Assembly (NCBI RefSeq): GCF_900090325.1
Contig: NZ_FMHW01000002.1
Coordinates: forward strand, 3,348,001 to 3,412,000
Direction: 5' to 3'
Origin: Micromonospora pallida
GTDB taxonomy: Bacteria > Actinomycetota > Actinomycetes > Mycobacteriales > Micromonosporaceae
Length of the DNA: 64,000 bases
The position numbers and the translations under genes are program-made. Under the pieces are notes generated by a model. The model was not told the origin of the DNA. It saw only the letters and a list, made by a program, of their open reading frames with translations, and searched no databases. This document shows, piece after piece, positions 54,392 through 63,145 of the stretch. The first letter of the stretch is position 1. Each line of letters opens with the position of its first letter.

Positions 54392-55145
54392 CTATTCGTT
54401 GATCTCGCAGATCGCTGCGCCGGCGGTGACGGTGCTGCCGACCCGGGCGGTCAGCCCGGTCACCGTACCTGCCTTGTGGGCGTTCAGTGGCTGCTCCATC
54501 TTCATCGCCTCGAGTACGACGATCAGGTCACCTGCCGCGACCGTCGTTCCCTCCGCGACGGCGATCTTCACGATGGTGCCCTGCATCGGCGAGGTGAGCG
54601 CGTCACCGGGGGCCGCGTCGCCCATACGGGAGCCGCCGGCGCGCCGGGCCGGCTTCTTCTTCGCCGCGGCGCCGGCCCCGCTGGCCGCACCCGCCACGAA
54701 TCCCAGCCCGGCGGGCAGCACGACCTCGAGGCGCTTGCCGGCGACCTCAACGGTGATCTTCTCCCGCTCGCCCGGCTCAGCCGCCCCGACGGCTCCGTCG
54801 TACGGCGGGATGTGGTTGTCGAACTCGGTCTCGATCCACCGGGTGTGGACGCCGAAGCCGCCGTCGGAGCCGACGAACGCCGGGTCGTGCACCACGGCGG
54901 CATGGAACGGGATCACCGTCGGCATGCCCTCGACGACGAACTCCGCGAGCGCCCGACGATACCGCTCCAACGCCTGGGTCCGATCCCGGCCGGACACGAC
55001 CAACTTCGCCACCAGCGAGTCGAACGCCCCAGGCACGGTCTCGCCCTGGTCGTAGCCGCCGTCGAGCCGGATGCCCGGTCCGGACGGCGCGTGCCAACGG
55101 GTCAGGGTGCCCGGCGCGGGCAGGAAGTTCCGGCCCGGGTCCTCG
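54392..55145 (-). pseudogene. Acyl-CoA carboxylase alpha subunit, 3' part only
   Basis: This encodes the last ~250 residues of an acetyl/propionyl-CoA carboxylase alpha chain: the end of the biotin carboxylase domain (GETVPGAFDSLVAKLVVSGRD), a linker region, and the biotinyl domain with VLEAMKMEQPL, where the Lys would be biotinylated. The N-terminal ATP-grasp domain is absent. Coding similarity ends sharply near 55145, where the truncated 6-phosphogluconate dehydrogenase begins on the other strand. It could still produce a free biotin carrier from ATG 55036, but is most likely a pseudogene. Confidence 0.8.
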
Positions 55146-55146
55146 A

Positions 55147-55962
55147 GTGGGACTCGGCCGGACTCCCCCGGAACTCGCCGCCATCTTCCGCGACTGGAAC
55201 ACAGGTGACCTCGAGTCCTTCCTGATCGGCATCACCGCCGAGGTGCTCGACCACGCCGACAGCACGACCGGACGACCGTTCGTGGACGTGGTGCGGGACC
55301 AGGCCGGCCAGAAGGGCACCGGCCGCTGGAGCGTCCAGACGGCCCTCGACCTCGGTGTACCGGTGAGCGGGATGGCCGAGGCGGTGTTCGCCCGCGCTCT
55401 CTCCGGCGATGTCGAACGCCGTTCGGCCGGTCAGGCACTGCCCGGCCCGGCAGTGCCGGTGGCCGTCGACGACGCCGCGCAGTTCACCGAGGACATCCGC
55501 CACGCGCTCTACGCGTCCAAGCTGGTGGCGTACGCGCAGGGCTTCGACGTCATCCGCGCGGCCAACGCCGAGTACGGCTGGACGACCGACCTCGGCGCGG
55601 TCGCCGCGCTGTGGCGGGGCGGCTGCATCATCCGGGCACGCCTCCTGGACCGGGTTCGCGAAGCCTACGACCGGCACGACGACCTGCCGTCGCTGCTGGT
55701 CGACACCCACTTCCGGGACGCGCTGACGGTGGCACAGAGTGGTTGGCGGCGGGTGATCGCGACCGCCGCCGGGCTCGGCGTACCGGCACCCGGCTTCGGC
55801 AGCGCGCTGGCGTACTACGACGGGCTGCGGTCACCGCGCCTGCCGGCGGCTCTCGTCCAGGGCCAGCGGGACCTGTTCGGCGCGCACACCTACCAGCGGG
55901 TCGACCGGGCGGGCACCTTCCACGTCGACTGGTCCGGTAATCGCGATGAACGGGCGGTCTGA
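55147..55962 (+). pseudogene. 6-phosphogluconate dehydrogenase (Gnd), N-terminal domain missing
   Basis: The reading matches the C-terminal all-helical domain of decarboxylating Gnd: AAIFRDWNTGDLESFLIGITAEVL, RPFVDVVRDQAGQKGTGRWSVQTALDLGVPVSGMAEAVFARALSG, and the C-terminal GAHTYQRVDRAGTFHVDWSG. The NADP-binding Rossmann domain and the first catalytic residues (~200 residues) are lacking because the sequence joins directly to the truncated carboxylase gene. Gluconokinase, whose product is the substrate of Gnd, follows with a 17-nt overlap. The ancestral operon was therefore a gluconate catabolic pair, now broken. Confidence 0.85.
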
Positions 55963-57487
55963 CTCCAGCACCGGTGTCGTCCTCGGTGTCGACATCGGAA
56001 CCACCAGCACAAAAGCGGTCGCCTTCGACCGTGCCGGCCACGTCCGCGGTTCGTCCTCGGTGGCGTACCCGCTGCTCGAACCCGAGCGGGGGCATGCCGT
56101 CCAGGACCCGGTCGCGATCGTCGAGGCGGTCGTCTCCGCAGTGGCGACAGTCGCCGGCCGGCAGGCCGCGCAGGGACGGCCCGTGGCGGCGGTTTCGTTC
56201 AGCAGCACCATGCACACCCTGATCGGCGTCGACGAGGCCGGCGCGCCACTGACACCGTCGGTGACCTGGGCGGACACCCGGGCACACCAGCAGGCCGACC
56301 GGCTGCGGACGGACCCGGCAACGGCGAGCCTGCACGCCAGGACCGGCACACCGATCCACGCGATGTCTCCGTTGGCCAAGCTGGTCTGGTTCCGTGAGCA
56401 ACAGGCCGAGGTGTTCTCCCGCGTCCGGCGCTGGGTCGGCATCAAGGAGTACGTCCTGCACGCGCTCTGCGGGCGGTGGGTCGTCGACCACTCCGTCGCG
56501 TCCGCGACCGGTCTACTGAACCTCGTCGAGCGCGGCTGGGACCGGCAGGCGCTGGCGGTGACGGGAGTGACGGCCGCTCAGCTTTCCGAGCTGGTGCCGG
56601 TCACCTACTCGGACCTCCGCGCATTGCCGGCGGTCAGCGCCCGACTGGGCCTGCCGGACGGAACACCGTTCGTGGTGGGCGGTGCCGACGGTCCGTTGGC
56701 CAACCTCGGGGTCGGAGCCGTCCGTCCCGGCGTACTGGCCTGCTCGATCGGCACCAGTGGCGCCTTGCGGGTGATGACTGATCGCCCCACGGTCGACAGG
56801 CGGGGACGACTCTTCTGCTACGCCCTCGATGAGGAGCGCTGGACCGTCGGCGGTGCGATCTCCAACGGTGGACTGGTGCTCCAGTGGGCGGACCAGACCC
56901 TGATGCGGCAGGCGTCGGCTGCTCCGGGCCGGGTGGACACCGCGTCGGACGCTATCGCATTGGCGGCCAGCGTCGGACCGGGTTCGGACGGGCTGATCAT
57001 GCTTCCCTACCTGATGAGCGAGCGCGCACCCTTCTGGGACTCGGCGGCTACCGGCGCCTACATCGGGCTCACCCGGGCGCATGGCCGTGCACACCTGGTG
57101 CGGGCCGGCCTGGAAGGGGTGTGCCAGCAGTTGGCACTGGTGCGGCAATCCCTCCACGACGTCGGCATCACGATCGAGGAGATCCGGGCAACCGGCGGCG
57201 CCACCCGCAGCCCCATCTGGCGGCAGATGCTGGCCGACGTCCTCGGTGTGCCGATCGGCTTCCCCGTCGACCACGAGGGGTCGGCATACGGCGCGGCGCT
57301 GGTCGGAATGCGGGCGATCGGTCTGATTGACCGCTTCGAGGAACTCGTCGACCGGATCGAGGTCGGTCAGGTCGTCGAGCCGATGCAGGAGGCAGCCGAC
57401 CTGTACGCCGCGCTCCGGCCGATCCACGAGGCGGCGTACGCCGCCCTGGGGCCCTGCATGCGGCAACTGCGCGACCTGTCCGGCTAA
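55946..57487 (+). CDS. gntK: Gluconokinase, FGGY family
   Basis: This is a complete 513-residue sugar kinase that makes 6-phosphogluconate from gluconate and ATP. ATG at 55946 lies within the last codons of the gnd remnant. FGGY landmarks are VLGVDIGTTSTKAVAFD (phosphate-binding start), SSTMHTLIGVDEAG and VTWADTRAH near the sugar site, GGADGPLANLGVGAVRPG and CSIGTSGALR, and TGGATRSPIWRQMLADVLG with EGSAYGAALVG at the end. The GntK subgroup is indicated by the MHTLIGVD and GIKEY (WVGIKEYVLHALCG) motifs. Its downstream enzyme is truncated, so flux must use another gnd in the genome. Confidence 0.9.
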   Translation: MNGRSDSSTGVVLGVDIGTTSTKAVAFDRAGHVRGSSSVAYPLLEPERGHAVQDPVAIVEAVVSAVATVAGRQAAQGRPVAAVSFSSTMHTLIGVDEAGAPLTPSVTWADTRAHQQADRLRTDPATASLHARTGTPIHAMSPLAKLVWFREQQAEVFSRVRRWVGIKEYVLHALCGRWVVDHSVASATGLLNLVERGWDRQALAVTGVTAAQLSELVPVTYSDLRALPAVSARLGLPDGTPFVVGGADGPLANLGVGAVRPGVLACSIGTSGALRVMTDRPTVDRRGRLFCYALDEERWTVGGAISNGGLVLQWADQTLMRQASAAPGRVDTASDAIALAASVGPGSDGLIMLPYLMSERAPFWDSAATGAYIGLTRAHGRAHLVRAGLEGVCQQLALVRQSLHDVGITIEEIRATGGATRSPIWRQMLADVLGVPIGFPVDHEGSAYGAALVGMRAIGLIDRFEELVDRIEVGQVVEPMQEAADLYAALRPIHEAAYAALGPCMRQLRDLSG

Positions 57488-57667
57488 GAAGGTCTCCTGA
57501 CAGTGAGGTGACTGGGCAGGCGGACCTCCTGTCCGACTCGGGGCGCAAGGATTCCTCGTAGGAACGTCGGCGGGGTGAGATCACTGAGGCCTCTTCATCG
57601 TGATGTGCCTGGTCACGGTGGGTGCGGTGAGATCTCGTGTCGACATAGGACGAGGCTCCCGGTAAGT

Positions 57668-57982
57668 GTCAATCCCCTGGTCGACACCCGGCTCGGCTAC
57701 ATCCTGCCGCTGGTGAACTCGTGCTTGCCAGTGGCGGTGTTCATCCTGCGCCGGTTCGGCGACGCGTGCGTGCCGGTCGGCGGTACCGGGATCGTGGCCG
57801 GGCCGACATCGTCGGCGGTCGGCACGGCGATGCTGCACGGCCTCTGCGTCGAGGTGGCCGAACTCCTTGCCGCCCGTGGGATCGCGCCGCCGGTTTACCG
57901 CTCGGCCAACCTGGACGCCGGCGATGCGGCCAACCGCCACCTGTTCCGCGAGTACGCCGGCCGCGTCGACTACCTGGGCTGA
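57668..57982 (+). pseudogene. Chimeric remnant: ABC sugar-permease fragment joined to a SIS-domain end
   Basis: The reading NPLVDTRLGYILPLVNSCLP, then VAVFILRRF, is a helix pair typical of MalG-type ABC permeases. It switches without a stop to GDACVPVGGTGIVAGPTSSA, then LLAARGIAPPVYRSANLDAGDAANRHLF, like the C-terminus of SIS-domain sugar isomerases. No start codon with a ribosome-binding site is present. Two unrelated pieces fused in one short frame indicate illegitimate recombination. Confidence 0.5.
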
Positions 57983-58160
57983 CATGCGGGACCAGCAACG
58001 ACCGATCGGTGCGCCGAGACGCGAAGCCAACCTGCGGAGGATCTTGCGCAAGGTCGTGGCGCCTCTGGGCATGTCACGGGGCGCGGGTGGCTGAGAGTGA
58101 CCGCACCGGCAGGCCAGCCGGCGCCCGCAGCAGCGTTCGGGCGGACACGCCGCCTGCGGC
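57983..58160. other. Non-coding stretch in the rearranged zone
   Basis: There is no supportable gene between the chimeric remnant and the next fragment. Short GC-rich sequence with an imperfect GCCGCCTGCGGCGGC palindrome near 58149-58163 is the only structure seen. Confidence 0.35.
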
Positions 58161-58316
58161 GGCGACCCCAGCGCGGGCCTGGTGGCCATCTACCGCCGCG
58201 CCGACCGCGTCGTCGGCGCGCTCCCCGTCGACTGGACGAGGGACATCATGAAGTTTCCGGCGCCGCATCGCCGACCGGGCGCGTGGCATAGGGCGCTGGT
58301 GCTGGCCACGGACTGA
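58161..58316 (+). pseudogene. C-terminal fragment, oxidoreductase-like
   Basis: The reading GGDPSAGLVAIYRRADRVVG, then ALPVDWTRDIMKF, resembles the C-terminal strand pair of ferredoxin-reductase-type FAD enzymes (FVAVYRRDGRVVGAL...). About 50 codons remain, ending at TGA 58316. The family call is tentative. With the other pieces nearby it shows repeated truncation in this zone. Confidence 0.35.
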
Positions 58317-58518
58317 CCGCCGCACCGCGCGATGGGCCGCCCGGCCCCCTGTCGGGGTGGGGACGGGCGGCCCTGTCGCGCTGGCCGGTCCGGCATCGGC
58401 ATGACATCCGGCCTGGACCCTGTCCGGCAGGGGTTCCATGCTGGTCCAGGGATGCCGACCTCGCGGAACGCCGGGCCGCTTGCCGGAGGCACCCCCGTCA
58501 CTGAGGTGCCGTCCGGCA

Positions 58519-59838
58519 TCAGCGGGTGTAGAGGATCTTGGTGCCTCCCGCGTTGACGGCGGAGACGGAGTTGACCCCGGACAGGTTGGGCACCTGCAGG
58601 TTCCGCCAGCCCGCGTTGCTCGCCGCCTCGTACACGCGGCCGTTGTTGACCGTGTATACGATTCTCGTGCCGTCCGCCAACGAGATGGCGGACAGACCGC
58701 TCCCGTAGAGGGGGCTACCGTTGTACCCCACGGCATACGGCGTCCAGTTGCCGCTTCCGGCTTCCCACACCGCGCCGGCACGGATTGTGTACAGCACCGT
58801 GCCGCCGTCATAGGGAATGGCCGACAGCGCCGACACACCACTCAACGTGGGCACTCGCAGGTTTCGCCAGCCGGCGTTGCTACCGGCCTCGTACACGTAG
58901 CCGTCCCGCATCGTATAGACGATCCGCGTGCCGTCGGCCCGCAGCACCGCGCTGACCGAATCCGCGTAGATCGGGCTTCCGTTGTATCCCACCGCGTACG
59001 GCCGCCAGTCGACGCTGGACGACTCCCACACCGCGCCCGCGCGGATCGTGTAGAGAACGGTCCCGCCGTTGAAGGCAATCGCCGACACGGCTGAGACGTT
59101 GTCGAGGTTCGGCACCCGCAGGTTCCGCCACCCGGCGTTGCTCGCCGCCTCGTACACGTACCCGTCACGCACCGAGTAGATGATTTTCGTGCCGTCCGCG
59201 CGCAGGACCGCGCTCACCTTCGATGCCACGATCGAGGCCACCGGAAGCGGCTGCCAGCCGGAGTTGTCCGCCGTCTCGAACACCTGCGTGTTCGACGCGG
59301 GCGGGGTCGTGCCCGCGTACTGGTTGTAGTAGTTCGTCGCGTAGCTAATCCGCGTTGACTCGTGACAGGTTCCGCAGCGCTCGTAAAGGTCCTGGAACGC
59401 GACGGTCGCGTCGGCAATCGTGCTCGACGCCCGCAACTGCGCCAGCCCGTAGCCCGAGATGTTCGTCAGCTCCCACCAGATGAAGCCGAGCTGCGCGTCC
59501 AGGCTCCACACGTTCTGGCCGGTCACCGTCGCGTACCAGGTCGCGTTGGCGCTCGCGGTCGTGTCCCAGCGGCCGCCGGTGCTCCACTGCGCGATCCCGC
59601 GGCCAGGACCGCCCGGCTCCTGCGCCAACGGGTTGATGTTGGACTCCTGCGCTAGGTTGCCCAGAACGCCTGCGGTCTGTTCCGCGGTGAGTCCCTTGCC
59701 CACGAAGAAGTCCCACGCCCTCCTGGAGTTGTCGGCGGCGCGTGCCTCACCGGGGAAGCCGATCCCGGATACGACGATGAGCCCTGCTAGGGCCACCAGA
59801 CCAACGCGCCGCAGTAGCGCGTTCGGCAAACGATTCAT
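58519..59838 (-). CDS. Secreted phage-tail-type lysozyme with C-terminal repeat domain
   Basis: This is a 439-residue exported protein. ATG at 59838 gives a signal peptide (VGLVALAGLIVVSGIGFPGEARA). Residues ~35-165 match the phage tail lysozyme domain: RRAWDFFVGKGLTAEQTAGVLGNLAQES, with Glu in QES as the probable catalytic residue, and GGPGRGIAQWSTGGRW. The remaining ~250 residues are about five ~50-residue beta repeats (VSAVLRADGTRIVYTMRDGYVYEAAS, GWRNLRVPNL), likely a propeller that binds wall or carbohydrate. The repeat domain is almost identical to that of the neighbouring metallopeptidase-like protein, which is encoded 24 nt upstream on the same strand, so the two form an operon for wall hydrolysis. 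Confidence 0.85.
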   Translation of the reverse strand: MNRLPNALLRRVGLVALAGLIVVSGIGFPGEARAADNSRRAWDFFVGKGLTAEQTAGVLGNLAQESNINPLAQEPGGPGRGIAQWSTGGRWDTTASANATWYATVTGQNVWSLDAQLGFIWWELTNISGYGLAQLRASSTIADATVAFQDLYERCGTCHESTRISYATNYYNQYAGTTPPASNTQVFETADNSGWQPLPVASIVASKVSAVLRADGTKIIYSVRDGYVYEAASNAGWRNLRVPNLDNVSAVSAIAFNGGTVLYTIRAGAVWESSSVDWRPYAVGYNGSPIYADSVSAVLRADGTRIVYTMRDGYVYEAGSNAGWRNLRVPTLSGVSALSAIPYDGGTVLYTIRAGAVWEAGSGNWTPYAVGYNGSPLYGSGLSAISLADGTRIVYTVNNGRVYEAASNAGWRNLQVPNLSGVNSVSAVNAGGTKILYTR

Positions 59839-59861
59839 GGTGTTTCCCACTCGTCTCGGTG

Positions 59862-61148
59862 TCACCGGGTGTAGAGGATCTCCGTGCCGCTGGCGTAGAT
59901 GGCGGAGACGGCACCGACTCCGCCTAGGTTGGGCACCCGTAGGTTCCGCCATCCCGCGTTGCTTGCCGCCTCGAACACCGCGCCGTCGCGCACCGTGTAG
60001 ACGATCCGCGTGCCGTCGGGCCGGTGGAGCGCGCTGACCGCATTCGCGTAGATGGGACTTCCGTTGTACCCCACGGCGTACAGCCGCCAGTCGACGCTGG
60101 AGGCCTCCCACAAGGTGCCCGCCCGGATCGTGTAGAGCGTCGTCGTTCCGTTGCGGGAGATGGCCGACACGGCTGCCACGCTGTCCAGGTTGGGCACCCG
60201 CAGGTTCCGCCATCCCGCGTTGCTTGCCGCCTCGAACACCGCGCCGTCGCGCACGGTATAGACGATCCGCGTGCCGTCGGACCGCAGCACCGCGCTGACC
60301 GCGTCCGCGTAGATCGGACTTCCGTTGTACCCAACGCAGAACGGAACCCAGTCGCCGCTCGCGCACTCCCACAACGCGCCCGACCGGATCGTGTAGAGCA
60401 CGACCCCGCTGCCGACCGCGATCGCCGAAATCGCCGACACGCCGGCCAGGTTGGGCACGCGCAGGTTGCGCCAACCCGCGTTGCTCGCCGCCTCGTACAC
60501 GTACCCGTCACGCACCGAGTAGATGATCTTCGTGCCGTCCGCGCGCAGGACCGCGCTCACCTTCGACGCCACGATCGAGGCCACCGGAAGCGGCTGCCAG
60601 CCGGAGTTGTGCGCCGTCTCGAACACCTGCGTGTCCCCCGGAGGCGCGTCACCGCCAAGGAACGCCAACGGGTTGATGCGCGTGCCGGAGGGGTCGTTCA
60701 TGTGCCAGTGCAGGTGTGGGCCGGTCGAGGAGCCCGAGCCCGGCGCGCCCGGGTAGCCGCCGGACAACCCGACGATGTCGCCCATCGCGACCCGGGTGCC
60801 GTTCGCCACGACGAACCCGGACAGATGCAGGTACTGGGTTTTGTAGCCGTTGTCGTGGTGGATGACCGCCGTGTAGCCGCCGGTGCCGTTGTCGGGGTCG
60901 TTGTAGACCACACCCCCGCCCGCCGCAGGCAGCCGGGTGCCGACGGGCATGCCATAGTCGATCCCGCCGAGCGAGCCGCGGGCCAGGTGCCCTTCCCACG
61001 TCTCCGTGATCGGGTACCCCGTAAAGGGGTTGTAGAACCCGGGCACGGCCGCGGCCGCCACCCCAGTCCCCACGGTCACGCCTGCGACGGCGACCGCGCC
61101 CGCTGTCGCCGTCACACGCAAGAAAGTCCGCCTGTCGATCCCGTCCAT
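59862..61148 (-). CDS. Tat-exported M23-type peptidase-like protein with C-terminal repeat domain
   Basis: This is a 428-residue protein. ATG 61148 has AGGTGG upstream and starts MDGIDRRTFLRVTATAGAVAVAG, a Tat signal. Residues ~40-165 follow the M23/LytM fold: LGGIDYGMPVGTRLPAAGGGVVY, HHDNGYKTQYLHLSG and STGPHLHWH. The HxH ligand pair is intact, but the usual first His directly before GxD (HxxxD) is Leu; the nearest His lies 10 residues before the Asp (GHLARGSLGGID). It is either a variant spacing or a non-catalytic binder. The C-terminal ~250 residues are the same beta-repeat domain as in the lysozyme, beginning QVFETAHNSGWQPLPVAS. Confidence 0.85.
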   Translation of the reverse strand: MDGIDRRTFLRVTATAGAVAVAGVTVGTGVAAAAVPGFYNPFTGYPITETWEGHLARGSLGGIDYGMPVGTRLPAAGGGVVYNDPDNGTGGYTAVIHHDNGYKTQYLHLSGFVVANGTRVAMGDIVGLSGGYPGAPGSGSSTGPHLHWHMNDPSGTRINPLAFLGGDAPPGDTQVFETAHNSGWQPLPVASIVASKVSAVLRADGTKIIYSVRDGYVYEAASNAGWRNLRVPNLAGVSAISAIAVGSGVVLYTIRSGALWECASGDWVPFCVGYNGSPIYADAVSAVLRSDGTRIVYTVRDGAVFEAASNAGWRNLRVPNLDSVAAVSAISRNGTTTLYTIRAGTLWEASSVDWRLYAVGYNGSPIYANAVSALHRPDGTRIVYTVRDGAVFEAASNAGWRNLRVPNLGGVGAVSAIYASGTEILYTR

Positions 61149-61475
61149 GCCCACCACCTGGGTCTCAATGCGTTCACGGAATATCCGAAAACGAGCCTAG
61201 GAAGCGACAGCCGGCGATACATCGGTCAATCGACCGATGGCGATCAATGCAACGACGGGTGCGCCATCCGGGACCGGCCTGGTCCGCGACACCCCCGGCG
61301 GGGCCCGCTTCGATACAGGGCGGAGTCAACTGGTCGTCGCGACACCTTGTCGGAGAGGTGGAGCGATGGGCAGTGGGCCGGGGCAGAAGCGGGCTCGGCA
61401 GTATCGGGGTCACCCATGCCGGGGAATCCCTCTTCGCCCCCGGCAGTGACGGCGTAGCCACCGGAATGCAGAACG
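61149..61475. other. Intergenic region upstream of the M23-type gene (about 330 bp)
   Basis: No ORF here has coding character. The region should hold the promoter of the two lytic-enzyme genes and contains the inverted repeat annotated at 61220-61239. Confidence 0.5.
61220..61239. promoter_or_regulatory. Inverted repeat upstream of the lytic-enzyme operon
   Basis: CATCGGTC-AATC-GACCGATG is a perfect 8-bp palindrome located 72 nt before the M23-type start codon, in an A/T-richer patch. It could be an operator. No matching regulator gene is in view. Confidence 0.45.
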
Positions 61476-62429
61476 TCAGGACTGGTAGGCGGGCGTCCAG
61501 CCACGGTCCTCGGGCCGCTGTCGCACTGCCGGGCGTGAACTGCGGTTCTCGTGCAGCGCGAGTAGGACCACCGAGGTCAGTACCAGCACCAGGCCGGTCC
61601 ACTGGCTCGTGTCGAGTTGCCCGTCGAGCAGGGTGAGTCCGACCACGGCGGCCGTCAGCGGGAAGGCCAGTTCGGCCAGGGCCGCGCTCGACGCGGGCGT
61701 GTGCCGGAGGGCGTGGTAGTACAGCGACAGGGCGAGCAGGCCCGGTACGGCCGCGAGCAACACCAGCCGCGGGACCAGCTCCACCGGAACCGTGACCGGC
61801 GTGCGGGTCGCCGCGGCGAAGGTGGCGAGGGTGACCAGTCCGACGGTGAACCGAAGCGTAGTGACATGCAGGAAGGACAGTTCGGCGCTGACCATCCGGC
61901 CGAGGACGGTGCCGGCTGCCCAGAGCGCCGCGGCCCCGGTGGCCAGCCCGGCCGCAGCGAGGCTGCGGGGGTGCATCCCCAGCGGGTCGGGGAACGCCAA
62001 CAGCCAGGCGCCGACGACCGCAGGCACTGCGAAGAGGGGAAACCGCCGGCTCACCCGTTCCCCGAGCAGCGCGGCGGCCAGGACGATCGCCAGCGCTGGT
62101 TGCAGCTTCTGCAACACCTGCGGGGTGATCGGGTCGCCCAGCCGGAACGCGGCGGTGAACAGCGTCGTGGCCAGCGCCGAGGAGCCGGCTCCGATCACCA
62201 GCACGGCCAGCTTCGTCCGCACGGAGCAGCGGGCGAGGGTTCGTAGGGCCGAGATCAGCCAGGGCGACACCAGGAGCACGAGGACGACGTGTTCGGCCAG
62301 GACCACGCTCAGCGCCGGAAGCTGCTGGGAGAGCGGTTCCCGCAGCAGGCCGGAGAAGCCCCAGAGGCTGGCGGCGACGGCGACCAGCCAGGTGCGGTCG
62401 CTGGAGGCGCGGCTGGCGATCGGGATCAT
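61476..62429 (-). CDS. EamA/DMT-family transporter
   Basis: This is a 317-residue inner-membrane protein with about ten hydrophobic helices in two EamA halves. ATG at 62429 has AAAGGA 4 nt upstream; the frame continues upstream only as a shadow of the next gene. Typical features are ASLWGFSGLLREP at the start, QKLQPALAIVLAAALLGERVSRR (the conserved ExLxP/GE region of half 1), and ALAELAFPLTAAVVGLTLLDGQLDTSQWTGLVLVLTSVVLLAL for half 2. DMT proteins export amino acids, nucleotides or other metabolites. It lies 53 nt downstream of the CofC-like gene and may export or import a product of that operon. Confidence 0.9.
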   Translation of the reverse strand: MIPIASRASSDRTWLVAVAASLWGFSGLLREPLSQQLPALSVVLAEHVVLVLLVSPWLISALRTLARCSVRTKLAVLVIGAGSSALATTLFTAAFRLGDPITPQVLQKLQPALAIVLAAALLGERVSRRFPLFAVPAVVGAWLLAFPDPLGMHPRSLAAAGLATGAAALWAAGTVLGRMVSAELSFLHVTTLRFTVGLVTLATFAAATRTPVTVPVELVPRLVLLAAVPGLLALSLYYHALRHTPASSAALAELAFPLTAAVVGLTLLDGQLDTSQWTGLVLVLTSVVLLALHENRSSRPAVRQRPEDRGWTPAYQS

Positions 62430-62482
62430 CGTGTCCTTTCCGGGGCGGTGGGGCACCGACCTGTGGGCCGGTGTCGCTTTGA

Positions 62483-63145
62483 TCAGTGTCGGGCGGCGGA
62501 CGGGGTCGGCTGGTCGGCGGACGGTGACCCGACCCACGAGCGGGTCGCCCCGCCGAGGCGGTCGGTCCCGAGCAAGAGCAGGTGGGCGACGGTGTCCACG
62601 TCCCGCCGCAGCCCGGGCGCGGTCACCGGGAGATCGTGATAGCCGTCGGCGAGGAACCGGCGGCGAGAGTCGGGGCCGAGGAAGGGCCGGAACTCGCCGG
62701 GATCGGTGAGTGTCACCATGGTGGTCCCGGTGCCGTCGGCGTCCGAGACGATGGACCGTGGGTGGGATCCGGCCGCCGTCAGCGCCGCGTCGAAGTCCGA
62801 GGGCTGTGCGCCGGCAAGATCGGCCATGGCGACGGCCAACCGCGCGTCGGGGAGCGCCTCCCGGGCGACGATGAGCGCGGTGAGGACTTCCCGGTTCAGG
62901 TCTGGCCCGCAGGTGGTGCCGGCGACGACGGCGCCGGCGGCCAACGCCGCGCCGACCACCTCCGGGTCGGTCGCGGCGACGACGACGGCACACACCCGAC
63001 GGGCACGCGTCAGCCTGCCCACGACGTCGAGCAGCATCGCCCGGGCCAGTGCGCTCCGTTCGGAGACGTCGAGACCGACGCATCTGGTCTTGGCCGCCGC
63101 GAAGGGCTTTGCCGGTACGACCACCACCCACGAGCCGTCCGTCAT
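62483..63145 (-). CDS. CofC/FbiD-like phospholactate guanylyltransferase
   Basis: This 220-residue cytosolic nucleotidyltransferase has the CofC/FbiD pattern: WVVVVPAKPFAAAKTR at the N-terminus (nucleotide-binding P-A-K-P...AK-R), ARAMLLDVVGRLTRA, CGPDLNREVLTAL, AVAMADLAGAQPSDFDAAL with the metal-binding Asp, and DADGTGTTMV. CofC/FbiD activates 2-phospholactate or phosphoenolpyruvate for coenzyme F420 synthesis. No other fbi gene is adjacent. Instead it overlaps a nitrilase-family gene by ATGA, so this copy may activate a different phospho-acid in a secondary pathway, or be a second FbiD. The overlap suggests coordinated production. Confidence 0.85.
   Translation of the reverse strand: MTDGSWVVVVPAKPFAAAKTRCVGLDVSERSALARAMLLDVVGRLTRARRVCAVVVAATDPEVVGAALAAGAVVAGTTCGPDLNREVLTALIVAREALPDARLAVAMADLAGAQPSDFDAALTAAGSHPRSIVSDADGTGTTMVTLTDPGEFRPFLGPDSRRRFLADGYHDLPVTAPGLRRDVDTVAHLLLLGTDRLGGATRSWVGSPSADQPTPSAARH

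Noticed and set aside
61476..63131. A 551-codon frame joining the EamA protein with upstream sequence
   Set aside because: Only the part from 62429 is EamA-like and has a ribosome-binding site. The upstream part is a shadow of the CofC-like gene in another frame.
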